DNA from: Streptacidiphilus jeojiense
Lineage (GTDB): Bacteria; Actinomycetota; Actinomycetes; Streptomycetales; Streptomycetaceae
NCBI RefSeq assembly: GCF_000719095.1
Contig: NZ_JOEH01000039.1
Span: 1 to 64,000, forward strand
Length of the DNA stretch: 64,000 bases
Direction: 5' to 3'
The translations under genes were made by a program, and so were the position numbers. This document shows, in pieces, positions 34,721 to 43,787 of the stretch. The stretch's first letter is position 1. Every line of letters starts with the position of its first letter. The notes beneath the pieces were generated by a model. The model did no database searches and had not been told where the DNA came from. It saw nothing but the letters and a program-made list of their open reading frames with translations.

Positions 34721-36214
34721 ATGACCCAGACCACCGTCGGCGCCCGCACCGACACCCCGTCCGGCGTGAAGCCTGCCTCCACGCACCGCTGGTGGGTGCT
34801 GGCCGTCATCGCCCTCGCCCAGCTGATGGTCGTGCTCGACGCGACCGTGATGAACATCGCGCTGCCCTCGGCCCAGCACGCGCTCGGCTTCAACGACAGC
34901 GACCGGCAGTGGGTCATCACCGCCTACTCGCTGGCCTTCGGCAGCCTGCTGCTGATCGGCGGACGCCTGGCCGACCTGATCGGCCGCAAGACCGTGTTCC
35001 TGGTCGGGGTGGTCGGCTTCGCCGTCGCCTCGGCGCTGGCCGGTGCGGCCGGCAACTTCGAGGTCCTGGTCATCGGACGGGCCCTGCAGGGCATGTTCGG
35101 CGCCCTGCTGGCACCCGCCGCCCTCTCCCTGCTCAACACCACCTTCACCGACGCCAAGGAGCGCGCCAAGGCCTTCGGCATCTACGGCGCCATCGCCGGC
35201 GCCGGCGGCGGCCTGGGGCTGCTGCTCGGCGGGCTGCTCACCGAGCACCTCAGCTGGCGCTGGACCCTCTACGTCAACCTGGTCTTCGCGGTGATCGCCC
35301 TGATCGGCGGCCTGATCCTGCTTAAGCCCGGCGCCCCGGCCGACCGCCCCAAGCTGGACATCCCCGGCACGCTGCTGGTCACCGCCGGGCTCTTCGGCCT
35401 GGTCTACGGCTTCTCCAACGCCGAGACGCACCACTGGTCCTCCCCGATGACCTGGGGCTTCCTGGTCGCCGGCGCCGTACTGGTCGCGGCCTTCGGCTGG
35501 TGGCAGACGCGTGCCTCGCACCCGCTGCTGCCGCTGCGGGTGCTGTTCGACCGCAACCGCGGCGCCTCGTTCCTGGCCGTCGGCATCTCCGGCGCGGGCA
35601 TGTTCGGGGTGTTCCTGTTCCTGACCTACTACCTGCAGGTCTCGCGGCACTACACCCCGGTCAGCACCGGCCTGGCGTTCCTGCCGATGATCGGTGCGCT
35701 GATCGTCACCGCGCAGATCTCCACCATCGTGCTGATCCCGCGGATCGGCCCCAAGCCGGTGGTCCCGCTGGGCATGGGCCTGGCGGCGGCCGGCATGGTG
35801 CTGCTCACCGGCCTCGGCATGAACAGCGGCTACGTCACCACGGTGCTGCCGGCGCTGGTGATCACCGGTCTGGGGCTGGGGCTGGTGATGCCCCCGGCGA
35901 TGAGCCTGGCCACCGACCGGATCGACCCGGCGGACGCCGGCGTCGCCTCGGCGACGGTCAACACCATGCAGCAGATCGGCGGCTCCATCGGCACCGCGCT
36001 GCTGAACACCCTCGCCTCCAGCGCCGCCACCAGCTACCTGGTCGGCAGGACGCCGAGCCCGACCGTGCTGGCCCAGGCGCAGCTGCACAGCTACAGCACC
36101 GCCTACTGGTGGTCGGCCGGGTTCTTCGTGGTCGGCCTGGTGCTCACCGGCGTGCTCTACCGCCGCGGGAAGATCTCGGTGGACCCGGACGCCCCGGCCG
36201 CCGTGCACATGTGA
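34721..36214 (+). CDS. MFS drug-efflux transporter, DHA2 (14-TMS) family
   Basis: 497 aa from ATG 34721, GGAGAG seven bases upstream (the frame extends to 34655 across the operators, rejected). Fourteen hydrophobic segments. Motif D1 VVLDATVMNIALPSAQ, motif A GGRLADLIGRKTVFLVG and motif C GLLLGGLLTEHLSWRWTLYV identify the EmrB/QacA type of proton-coupled multidrug exporter in the cytoplasmic membrane. Controlled by the preceding TetR through the palindromes described. A long hairpin follows the stop. Confidence 0.92.
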   Translation: MTQTTVGARTDTPSGVKPASTHRWWVLAVIALAQLMVVLDATVMNIALPSAQHALGFNDSDRQWVITAYSLAFGSLLLIGGRLADLIGRKTVFLVGVVGFAVASALAGAAGNFEVLVIGRALQGMFGALLAPAALSLLNTTFTDAKERAKAFGIYGAIAGAGGGLGLLLGGLLTEHLSWRWTLYVNLVFAVIALIGGLILLKPGAPADRPKLDIPGTLLVTAGLFGLVYGFSNAETHHWSSPMTWGFLVAGAVLVAAFGWWQTRASHPLLPLRVLFDRNRGASFLAVGISGAGMFGVFLFLTYYLQVSRHYTPVSTGLAFLPMIGALIVTAQISTIVLIPRIGPKPVVPLGMGLAAAGMVLLTGLGMNSGYVTTVLPALVITGLGLGLVMPPAMSLATDRIDPADAGVASATVNTMQQIGGSIGTALLNTLASSAATSYLVGRTPSPTVLAQAQLHSYSTAYWWSAGFFVVGLVLTGVLYRRGKISVDPDAPAAVHM

Positions 36215-36222
36215 CGGAACGT

Positions 36223-36268
36223 CCGCCGGGCCCGTCCGCACCGATCTCGGTGCGGACGGGCCCGGCGG
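36223..36268. terminator. Bidirectional terminator hairpin
   Basis: A perfect 21-bp stem (36223-36243 with 36248-36268, ATCT loop) lies between the convergent MFS and protease genes. Confidence 0.85.
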
Positions 36269-36289
36269 TCTTCGTGGTTCAGCGGGCGG

Positions 36290-39200
36290 TCAGTAGCTGA
36301 ACTGCTGGATCTGGGTCCCGTCGGGGCCGTAGGTCCAGCCGGTGCGGGTGGCCGGGTCGAGCTGGACGGCCGGCTCGGTGGTCGCGTCGAAGGCCGAGCC
36401 GAACCCCTGGATGAAGTTGGAGTCGGACAGGGTCTTCAGTACGGCTCCGGTGCTGAGGTCGACCACGTCGAGCTGGCTCATCGCGTTGCTGTCGGTGGTC
36501 TGCGCGAACGGCTGGCCCAGCACCACCTTCCCCAGCGGAGTGCCGTAGGCCACCACCGCCACGTTGTGGACGCTGTCCACGGCGAAGGCCAGCGGGCTCT
36601 CCTGGCGCTGCGTCAGCGAACCGGCCGGGGCCAGCGTGGACTCGTCGAAGCCGACCAGGCCGGTGGTACCGGGGAAGTTGACGCTGATCGCGGTGTAGCC
36701 CAACAGCCAGCTGCTGCCGCCGTTCTGCGAGGAGGCGAACTGGACCCCGCACCGGGTGGCGGACGTCGGCGCGTCCGTCACCGTCCCGGTGTCCAGGTCG
36801 ACATCGGCCACCTGGGCGGTGCCCGGGCCGAAGCAGAGCCCGCCGCCGCCCAGGTGGGCCACCTGGAACAGACCGGTGGAGCGGTCCACGTCCAGGCCGT
36901 AGAAGTAGGCGCCGCGCTTCTGGGCGGTGGTGGTGTCCAGCGCGACGGGGCTGCCCGCGGTGGCGGTGGACAGGTCCAGCGGGATCAGCTGGTCCACATT
37001 GCCCGGCTTGGCCCACACCAGCAGCGCGGCCCGGTGCCGGGCCGGGTCGACCCTGCCGCCTAGCAGGATGTCCTGACTGCTCGTCAGAGTGATCGGGGAG
37101 CCGATCTCGGTGTCGCTGCCCAGGTCCCAGACCTCCACGCGCTGGGCCTTGCTGGAGACCCAGTGGGTCAGCAGCACGGTGTGGGCCACCGGGTCCACGC
37201 CCAGTACGCCGTAGCCGGCCGTCGCGGTGGTGTCGCTGGTGATCACCGCGCCGTACCGGCCGGTGGCCGGGTCGTAGTGGCGCACCGAGGTCCCGGTGCT
37301 GCCGGTGGAGCCGCTGACCGCGGCGACCGAGTCGGTACCCGCGGTGACGAAGTCGGTGACGGTGCCGCCGCCGGGGGCCGGCCCGTCGTCGACGATCAGT
37401 GCCGAGGACGGGGAGGCCTGCCCGGTCGCCGTGCCGTCCTTGTCGACCGGGACGATGCGGACGTTGTACTGCACCGAGGTGGCCAGACCGAGCTTGAGCG
37501 CATCCAGCTCCACCGTGCCCGATCGGCCCGGCAGTTGCCGGTAGACCACCGAGCCGGTGTCGAAGCCGTCGCCGTCGCGGCCCACCCCGTTCTGGGCGGT
37601 GAAGGTGTTGAGCGAGCCGTAGAGGGTGGGGGCGGGGGCGGAGATCTCCAGCACCGCGCCGCGGGCGTTGTCAGTGCTGTAGTGCAGAGTGAACCCAGGA
37701 GCAGAACGGGTGACCGTGACGGTGTGTCCGGTCGGCTGTCCCGGGGCACCCAGGGTCGGCGCGTCCGGACGGCTGCTCGCAGCGGCCGCCTGCACCCGGA
37801 TCGGGGCGAACTCCCCGTAGACCGGCGCCTGGGGCTGCTCGTTGTCCTGGATGATGCCGACGCCGTAGATCCCGCCGCCGCCGGTGAAGGCCGAGGCCGG
37901 GATGGTGACGGTGCCCTCGGTGGGGCTGAGCTGTGCGGTCCAGGCCGGGTTGAACAGCGGGGCCAGGGCCGGGTTCCAGTGGCCGACGGTGGAGAGCACC
38001 AGCTCCGGCGAGCTGACGTTCCTGACACCGGACAGGTCGTAGTGGACGGTGACGCTGTCGCCCGCCCTGGCCACGGTCCGGATGGTCGGCGCGGCGGCCT
38101 CGGTGACGGTGCCGTCGCTGGCGGTGAAGGTCAGCCGGCCGCTCTGCTCGGCGCTGCGGCCGTCGTGGTCGCGGACGGTGAAGGTGTAGTCGACGGTACG
38201 GGCGGTGGCGGCGACCACGGGAAGCCCGGCGGCAGTCAGCAGTTGGGCCGGGGTGGCCCGGATCGAGGGGGTGTCGGAATGGAAGGTGGTGCGGCCGACG
38301 GTGAGGGTGTAGTCGGCTTCCCGGCCTGCGCTCTTGTTCGGGTAGGAGATGTCGGCGGCGATGGTGACCGGGCCGCTCAGGCCCTGGCCGGTGGCGTTGC
38401 CGTCGCCGTCCACCGGGCCGGCCAGGTCGACGGCGCCGGGGTCGGTGTACTCGACGAAGGTGCCGCCGAGGCCGCCGATGGTGACCCGGTGGGCCACCGA
38501 GATCCGGTCGATCACCGGGTCCTTGCCACCCTTGGCGCCCTTGGCGGTCGGCAGCAGGGACTCGACGGCGGCGGTCAGGTCCAGTTGCGGGCCGACCTGG
38601 AGGTCCTGGTCGATCTGGGCCGGGGTGCCGACCGGGCGGGCGGTGCGCACCAGCAGGTCGCGGATCTGATTGGGCGTCAGCGTGCGTCCGGTCAGCCGGG
38701 CGGTCTGCTGCACCACCGCCGCTGCTGCGGCGATCTCCGGGGCGGAGGCGGAGGTGCCGCCGCTGAGGAAGACGCCCACCGACTGGGCGGTGGAGCCGCT
38801 GTGCTCGAAGGCGGGGATGTTGTCGCTCGGCGCGGAGAGGTTGATCCGGGTGCCGAATCCCGAGGAGAAGTCCCCGGAGCCGCTGATCCGGGTCTCGGCC
38901 ACGGTGGCCGCCGCCGAGGCGCCGTCGGCCAGGGTGTCGTCGGTGGTGCTGCCGCCGGCCGCGATGGCGCCGCTGTCCAGCACCTCGCTGGGGGTGGTGG
39001 AGGCCGCGTCGTCGTCGACGCTGGTGGTCGCGGAGGCGTTGCGGGTGACGTCGGTGGGCGTACTGCCGCCGTCGGGGCCCACCGAGGCCGGGGTGTAGAG
39101 GCGGGTGCCGTCGTTGGCGGACACCGTCACCGTGATGCCGTACCGGTGCACGATGGTGGCGATGATCGACTGCATCGCCGGGTCGTCCTCGAGGTAGCGC

Positions 39201-40381
39201 CCCGCGAAGCCGGTGGTGTCGGTGCCGAAGCCCAGGCTGGCGTTGATCACGTCGGGGCGCGGGGTCTGCCGGGCGGCGGCCAGCAGTGCGGTGCCGACCT
39301 GGTCCATGGTCGGCTCGCTCGGCACCACCAGGCGGTAGGAGGCTCCGGGGGCGATGCCGAGCAGGTCGGTCAGCCCGTCGCCGGTGTTCTCCGAGCGCTG
39401 CTGGTCGTGCGGCAGCGGCGACATGACGCCGAAGTCCAGCAGGATCTCGCCGTCGGTGGCGTCCTGGTTCTCGGTGGACCCGGTGGGGTCCAGGGTGCCG
39501 GAGGCGTCCGCGGTCCAGGTCGGGATCAGCGGCATCGAGGGGATGTCGAGGTAGCGCTGGCCGTTGCGGACCACGGTGGTGGGGCCGTTGGACTCGACGT
39601 AGGTGTCACCGGCGTCGGCCATCGACTGGTCGGTGAGGTCGCCGATCGAGACATTGGTGATGATCTCCCCGGTGCCGGGGAGCTGGCCGTAGCGGCTGGT
39701 CAGATCGGTGTAGGCACCCATGGCGTCGACACCGCCGGCGTTCAGCCAGCTCTCCAGGGAGGAGGTCAGCCCGTAGTTGGTGGGCAGTTGCGCGGTCGAG
39801 GGCGCGGAGGCGGCCTGCCGGGCCAGCTCGGCGGCGTCGGCATCGGCCGTGGTGGCCGCGGCTGCGGGCAGCCGGGTGGAGCCGCTGCTCATACCGGACA
39901 CATAGCGGTTGGGCTCGGCGCTCACCACGCCGTCCACCGCGGCCAGTCGGGTCGCCGCGGCCGCCGAGTCGCGGTCGGCCAGGTCGGCGACGACCAGGTT
40001 CGCGGTGAGCGGGTGCAGCGCGGTGGCGTGCAGTCCGGCGAGGGCGGTGTTGAGGGCGGAACTGGAGGTGGGCGCGGTGCTGCGGGTCTTCCCGCTGGTC
40101 AGGGCGGTCTGCGGCGACAGCTGCAGGACGACCTGTCCGGGGACCACCTGTCCGGCCTTCTGGGCGGCGCCCTTGGCGGTGCCGGGCTTCCAGGCGCTGC
40201 CGAGGGCGGGTCGGCCCTCGGCAGCGGCCGGGGCGGACGCCTTGGGGGCGGCCGGCAGCGTCGGAGTGCCGGGAGCCGCCGGGGCGGCCGCGGCCAGACC
40301 GGTGGTGACGCTGATCAGCGCCCCGGTCACGGCGAGCAGGGCCAGCGCCCGGGTCGGCGCGCTGGATATGGACCAGTTCAT
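36290..40381 (-). CDS. Very large secreted sedolisin/subtilisin-like serine protease
   Basis: 1363 aa from ATG 40381 with AAGGGA close upstream. Signal peptide (about 8-35) and Ala/Pro-rich stretch, then a propeptide-like region to about 200. The protease domain (about 200-600) carries DGEILLDFG (Glu312, Asp316), SANDG (Asn423-Asp424) and SGGTSASAP (Ser544). The Glu-x3-Asp plus GTSAS pattern matches the S53 sedolisin catalytic set better than the Asp-His-Ser of S8 subtilases: no GHGTHVAG motif is visible. After it come Ig/Fn3-like beta domains (about 640-1020) and a beta-propeller-like repeat region (about 1035-1363). There is no anchor or sortase signal. It is exported to the medium or wall; substrate unknown. 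The divergent TrmB/LuxR regulator is its probable controller. Confidence 0.8.
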   Translation of the reverse strand: MNWSISSAPTRALALLAVTGALISVTTGLAAAAPAAPGTPTLPAAPKASAPAAAEGRPALGSAWKPGTAKGAAQKAGQVVPGQVVLQLSPQTALTSGKTRSTAPTSSSALNTALAGLHATALHPLTANLVVADLADRDSAAAATRLAAVDGVVSAEPNRYVSGMSSGSTRLPAAAATTADADAAELARQAASAPSTAQLPTNYGLTSSLESWLNAGGVDAMGAYTDLTSRYGQLPGTGEIITNVSIGDLTDQSMADAGDTYVESNGPTTVVRNGQRYLDIPSMPLIPTWTADASGTLDPTGSTENQDATDGEILLDFGVMSPLPHDQQRSENTGDGLTDLLGIAPGASYRLVVPSEPTMDQVGTALLAAARQTPRPDVINASLGFGTDTTGFAGRYLEDDPAMQSIIATIVHRYGITVTVSANDGTRLYTPASVGPDGGSTPTDVTRNASATTSVDDDAASTTPSEVLDSGAIAAGGSTTDDTLADGASAAATVAETRISGSGDFSSGFGTRINLSAPSDNIPAFEHSGSTAQSVGVFLSGGTSASAPEIAAAAAVVQQTARLTGRTLTPNQIRDLLVRTARPVGTPAQIDQDLQVGPQLDLTAAVESLLPTAKGAKGGKDPVIDRISVAHRVTIGGLGGTFVEYTDPGAVDLAGPVDGDGNATGQGLSGPVTIAADISYPNKSAGREADYTLTVGRTTFHSDTPSIRATPAQLLTAAGLPVVAATARTVDYTFTVRDHDGRSAEQSGRLTFTASDGTVTEAAAPTIRTVARAGDSVTVHYDLSGVRNVSSPELVLSTVGHWNPALAPLFNPAWTAQLSPTEGTVTIPASAFTGGGGIYGVGIIQDNEQPQAPVYGEFAPIRVQAAAASSRPDAPTLGAPGQPTGHTVTVTRSAPGFTLHYSTDNARGAVLEISAPAPTLYGSLNTFTAQNGVGRDGDGFDTGSVVYRQLPGRSGTVELDALKLGLATSVQYNVRIVPVDKDGTATGQASPSSALIVDDGPAPGGGTVTDFVTAGTDSVAAVSGSTGSTGTSVRHYDPATGRYGAVITSDTTATAGYGVLGVDPVAHTVLLTHWVSSKAQRVEVWDLGSDTEIGSPITLTSSQDILLGGRVDPARHRAALLVWAKPGNVDQLIPLDLSTATAGSPVALDTTTAQKRGAYFYGLDVDRSTGLFQVAHLGGGGLCFGPGTAQVADVDLDTGTVTDAPTSATRCGVQFASSQNGGSSWLLGYTAISVNFPGTTGLVGFDESTLAPAGSLTQRQESPLAFAVDSVHNVAVVAYGTPLGKVVLGQPFAQTTDSNAMSQLDVVDLSTGAVLKTLSDSNFIQGFGSAFDATTEPAVQLDPATRTGWTYGPDGTQIQQFSY

Positions 40382-40557
40382 TCAAGTCCCTTCGGGCAAT
40401 TCGGGATCGGGGCGCCGCCTGGCTCTGGGATTCGCTCGGAGGGTGCGATTCCGGCAACTGCGTGGCAGCAACTTGTCAGGTGCGCGAGATGTGGCACAAG
40501 ATGGCCAGCTGACGGATAGTCGCCAAGCGGCGCAAGTACGCCAGATGGACCCGACAA
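40382..40557. promoter_or_regulatory. Divergent promoter region, protease / regulator
   Basis: 176 bases. TTGTCA (40473-40478) and CAAGAT (40497-40502), 18 bases apart, form a reasonable rightward promoter for the regulator. CTTGT (40472-40476) and ACAAG (40496-40500), with a third ACAAG at 40552, are candidate half sites for a regulator. Evidence is suggestive only. Confidence 0.35.
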
Positions 40558-41538
40558 GTGAGGTCAGCCGTGTTCGAGTCGGTGGGACTCCCGGAGCCCG
40601 ATGGTGCGGTCTACGCCGCCCTGGTCGCACATCCGCAGGTGACGGCGACCGAGTTGGGGCAGCTCTGCGGCCTTTCGCCGACCCTGACCGGGCGCTCGCT
40701 GGCGCGGTTGGTGCGGGCCGGCATCGCCAGCCGGATCTCCGGACGGACCGTCACCTTCCTCGCCGCGGCGCCCGATGTGGCCATCGGATCGCTGATCGGC
40801 CAGCAGGAGGAGGTGCTGCGGCAGGCCAGGTCGGAGGTCCACTCCCTGATGGAGACCTACCGGGAGGCCTCCCGCTACACCCACCCCGCTCAGTCGGTGG
40901 AGGTGCTGACCGGGCGGGAGAACATCGGCCACCGGGTCAACCAGCTCCAGGAGGGCGCCCGCGAGCAGGTCCGCGGCTTCGACCGGCCGCCGTACCTGAA
41001 CCACCCCGGGTTCAACCTGCGCCGGGTGCGGCGCCGGCTGCGGGAGGGGATCGGCTACCGGGTCATCTACAGCCGTGAGGCGGTGGCCTGGCCGCAACGG
41101 CTGGAGAACGACATCCTGGTGAGCTGCGCGGAGGGCGAACAGGCCCGGGTGCGACCCGAGTTGCCGATGAAAATGATCATGGCGGACGCCCGGCAGGCGG
41201 TCATCCCGATCGGGGCCGAGGAGCACGCGGTGGAGGCGGCCTACGTCATCCACCCGTCCTCGCTGCTGGACGCGCTGGTCACGCTCTTCGAGGCGGAGTG
41301 GGAGCGGGCCGTGCCGATCCGGGCCACCGACGCCCCGCACGGCGAGTCGGCCCCCGACGACGACAGCCGCCGGCTGCTGGCGCTGCTCGCCTCCGGCCTC
41401 ACCGACGAGGCCATCGCCCGCTCGCTGGGCTGGAGCTTCCGCACCACCCAGCGCCGACTGCAGCGGCTGATGCGGGAGTTGAGCGCGACCACCCGCTTCC
41501 AGGCCGGAATGGCGGCCCGGGAGCGGGGGTGGCTGTAG
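40558..41538 (+). CDS. TrmB-type winged helix / LuxR-type HTH transcriptional regulator
   Basis: 326 aa from GTG 40558 (GTG 40570 is the alternative; neither has a good ribosome binding site). N-terminal winged helix (GLPEPDGAVYAALVAHPQVT, SPTLTGRSLARLVRAGIASR), a coiled-coil-like stretch, a central sugar-isomerase/PLD-like sensor region (about 90-240), and a C-terminal LuxR-family HTH (LLALLASGLTDEAIARSLG, SFRTTQRRLQRLMRELSAT). This architecture is common in Streptomyces next to secreted protease genes. It is divergent from the 1363-aa protease and is most simply its activator. Confidence 0.85.
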   Translation: MRSAVFESVGLPEPDGAVYAALVAHPQVTATELGQLCGLSPTLTGRSLARLVRAGIASRISGRTVTFLAAAPDVAIGSLIGQQEEVLRQARSEVHSLMETYREASRYTHPAQSVEVLTGRENIGHRVNQLQEGAREQVRGFDRPPYLNHPGFNLRRVRRRLREGIGYRVIYSREAVAWPQRLENDILVSCAEGEQARVRPELPMKMIMADARQAVIPIGAEEHAVEAAYVIHPSSLLDALVTLFEAEWERAVPIRATDAPHGESAPDDDSRRLLALLASGLTDEAIARSLGWSFRTTQRRLQRLMRELSATTRFQAGMAARERGWL

Positions 41539-41556
41539 CAGCGGTCAGCGCTGTTG

Positions 41557-41757
41557 TCAGCGGTCGCGGCGGCGGGAACTGCGGGTGCGGCGCCAGGAGA
41601 AGGGACCGGGGAGGTCCACCGACTCGGTCCGCTGTCCCCGGTTGTTGACGGTGTAGTGCTCGTGCCGGCCGCCCGCGCTCAGCGACAGCGAATGACGGTT
41701 GATGTTGAGTCGGACACCGGGGAAGATCGGGAAGGACTTGTGGAAGCGGATGGGCAT
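41557..41757 (-). CDS. DUF4236 domain small protein
   Basis: 66 aa from ATG 41757, with GAGGGAG six bases upstream, preferred over the GTG five codons earlier. The sequence opens MPIRFHKSFPIFPGVRLNIN and continues NRHSLSLSAGG, HYTVNNRGQRTESVDLPG, the signature of DUF4236, a short beta-rich domain of unknown function often found at the N terminus of bacterial membrane proteins. Here it stands alone with an Arg-rich tail. Confidence 0.85.
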   Translation of the reverse strand: MPIRFHKSFPIFPGVRLNINRHSLSLSAGGRHEHYTVNNRGQRTESVDLPGPFSWRRTRSSRRRDR

Positions 41758-41854
41758 CTGAGGCTCCCTCACCTGTTCACACCTGGACGGATACGCAGGC
41801 TCGTCTGCCCCGTCGAAGCGGATTCACCGACGTGGCAAGGGGTATTGACCGGGC

Positions 41855-42175
41855 ATGGCAGAGATCTTGGTTGAGGAGAACTTCGTCCGCATCGACGGGG
41901 ACGACATGAACGCCCTGTTGAACATCCTGGACGCGGTTGATCTGGAGGCGGAGCCGACGGCGCCGCGTGACAACGACACCGGTGTCCGCTGGCAGCTCGC
42001 GGTGCACTGGCTGCCCTCCGCCCCGCCGAGCGCCGAGCGGCTGACCACCCTCGCCGGGGCCTTCGCCGAGATCCACGCCCATTTCGTGCTGGAGGGGAAG
42101 GTGCCGCCGGCGCGGGTCATCCTCTACGGGCGGGAGTCGGAGGCCATCCACATCTTCGAGCCCGAGGCGGCCTAG
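41855..42175 (+). CDS. Hypothetical protein
   Basis: 106 aa from ATG 41855; AAGGGG about 12 bases upstream. I do not recognise a family. It is acidic and looks like a small alpha/beta fold (MAEILVEENFVRIDGDDMNA, then WQLAVHWLPSAPPSAERLTT and a last strand HIFEPEAA). No signal peptide or membrane segment. It lies between two small minus-strand DUF genes; codon use is normal for the genome, so it is probably real. Confidence 0.65.
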   Translation: MAEILVEENFVRIDGDDMNALLNILDAVDLEAEPTAPRDNDTGVRWQLAVHWLPSAPPSAERLTTLAGAFAEIHAHFVLEGKVPPARVILYGRESEAIHIFEPEAA

Positions 42176-42198
42176 CCGGGGGTCCGGCTCGGGGCGGC

Positions 42199-42555
42199 TC
42201 AGCTCCAGGCGGCGAGGGTGGCCCAGCGGCCCGCGGTGTCGCGTTCGACCTCCAGCATCCCGGCGACGGCGGAGCGGTTGACCGGGCCGTAGATGTGCGG
42301 GAACAGCGTGGTGCCCGGGGTGCCGGGCGGCGGAGCGGGCGCCGCGGCCTCCCAGCGGACCGGGGAGTCCAGGGCGTCCTCGTCTATCAGCAGGACCATC
42401 AGCGGTCCCTGGGTGCCGGCGAAGCGGTCGTTGGCCACGGCCAGGACCGACTTCTCGTCCGGCGAGCAGTGGATGAAGCCCTCCAACGCCAGCGAGGCCG
42501 TGGCGTAGGGGCGGTCGGGGTGCGCCAGCCAGCCGTCGAGCGTCGTCAGGTGCAT
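42199..42555 (-). CDS. DUF952 family protein
   Basis: 118 aa. Two in-frame ATGs occur; the ribosome binding site AGAGGAG abuts the first (42561) but is 6 bases from the second (42555), which is therefore chosen. LEGFIHCSPDEKSVLAVAND and the later FPHIYGPVNRSAVAGMLEVE are the DUF952 hallmarks. The family is a small fold distantly related to ADP-ribosyl-transfer or RNA-binding proteins, without established function. It is divergent from the peptidase gene at 42648. Confidence 0.85.
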   Translation of the reverse strand: MHLTTLDGWLAHPDRPYATASLALEGFIHCSPDEKSVLAVANDRFAGTQGPLMVLLIDEDALDSPVRWEAAAPAPPPGTPGTTLFPHIYGPVNRSAVAGMLEVERDTAGRWATLAAWS

Positions 42556-42647
42556 AATCATCTCCTCTTTCTACCCGATCCCCGCCGCTCCGGATCACCC
42601 CTTGCGCAGACTGGCAGCGGACCGGACCGCATGGTGGACTGGGCCGC

Positions 42648-43763
42648 ATGGCCCATGACGCTGAGCTGTACCCCGCCGACCGGATCGTCCGCGCACAGAA
42701 GGCCGCCGCCGCTGCGGGCCTGGACGCCCTGCTGGTTACGCCCGGACCGGATCTGCGCTATCTGACCGGGTACCAGGCGCTGCCGCTGGAACGGCTGACC
42801 TGCCTGGTCGCTCCGGCCAGTGGTGAGCCGTTCCTGGTGGTGCCGCTGCTGGAGCAGCCGGCCGCCGAGGCGTCGCCGGCCGGGGCGCTGGACCTGGAGA
42901 TCGTCGGCTGGCGCGAGACCGAGGACCCGTACCGGTTGATCGGTGAGCGGATCGGCGGGTCCGCGCGCCGGGTCGGCGTGGACAACCACATGTGGGCCGA
43001 GAAGGTGCTGGCGCTGCGCGACGCGCTGCCCGGGGTGGAGCAGGCGCTGGCCGGCGAGGTGCTCGGGGCGCTGCGGATGCGGAAGTCCGCCGCCGAGATC
43101 GAGGCTTTGCGGGCCGCGGGCGCGGCGATCGACGCGGTGCACGCGGCGGTGGGCGACTGGCTCCGGCCGGGACGGACCGAGCGTGAGGTCGGCAGGGACA
43201 TCGCGGACGCCATCCTGGCGGCCGGCCACGAGACGGTCGACTTCGTGATCGTCGCCTCGGGGCCGAACGGGGCCAGCCCGCACCACGAGGTGTCCGACCG
43301 GGTGATCCGGGCCGGGGAGCCGGTGGTGGTCGACATCGGCGGCACCATGCCCTCGGGCTACTGCTCGGACTCCACCCGCGACTACTGCGTCGGCGAGGCG
43401 CCGGCCGACTACCTGCGGGCCTTCGGGGTGCTGCTGGCGGCACAGACCGCGCAGTGCGAGTCGATCCGCCCCGGGATCACCGCGGAGCGGTTGGACGCGG
43501 TGGGCCGGGAGATCATCGCCGAGGCCGGGTACGGGGAGCAGTTCATCCACCGCACCGGCCACGGGATCGGCCTGGAGACGCACGAGGAGCCCTACATCGT
43601 CGCCGGGTCGGCCCGGCCGCTGGAGCCGGGGATGGCCTTCTCGGTCGAACCCGGCATCTACCTGCCGGGGCTGTACGGCGCCCGGATCGAGGACATCGCG
43701 GTGTGCACCGGAACGGGTGGCGAGCGCCTCAATCTGACCTCGCGTGAGCTGCGGGTGCTCTGA
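42648..43763 (+). CDS. M24 family aminopeptidase P / Xaa-Pro dipeptidase
   Basis: 371 aa from ATG 42648. N-terminal creatinase-like domain (about 1-145, PGPDLRYLTGYQALPLERL). The C-terminal pita-bread domain has all five metal ligands in order: Asp in VVDIGGT, Asp in YCSDSTRDY, His in HRTGHGIGLETHEEP, Glu in SVEPGIYLPG and Glu in ARIEDIAV. It cleaves the N-terminal residue before proline, or Xaa-Pro dipeptides, using two Mn2+/Co2+ ions in the cytoplasm. Monocistronic; it converges with the MocR gene with a 24-base gap. Confidence 0.92.
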   Translation: MAHDAELYPADRIVRAQKAAAAAGLDALLVTPGPDLRYLTGYQALPLERLTCLVAPASGEPFLVVPLLEQPAAEASPAGALDLEIVGWRETEDPYRLIGERIGGSARRVGVDNHMWAEKVLALRDALPGVEQALAGEVLGALRMRKSAAEIEALRAAGAAIDAVHAAVGDWLRPGRTEREVGRDIADAILAAGHETVDFVIVASGPNGASPHHEVSDRVIRAGEPVVVDIGGTMPSGYCSDSTRDYCVGEAPADYLRAFGVLLAAQTAQCESIRPGITAERLDAVGREIIAEAGYGEQFIHRTGHGIGLETHEEPYIVAGSARPLEPGMAFSVEPGIYLPGLYGARIEDIAVCTGTGGERLNLTSRELRVL

Positions 43764-43787
43764 GGCCTGCGGCCGCAGCGGGGGCGG

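Noticed and set aside
37163..40519. An 1118-codon plus-strand frame opposite the giant protease
   Set aside because: Composition is low-complexity Gly/Val/Arg and no motif is visible; the minus strand has a signal peptide and catalytic motifs.
41557..42175. Possible toxin-antitoxin pair formed by the two small genes
   Set aside because: They are divergent rather than overlapping in one operon, and the DUF4236 protein resembles no known toxin or antitoxin.
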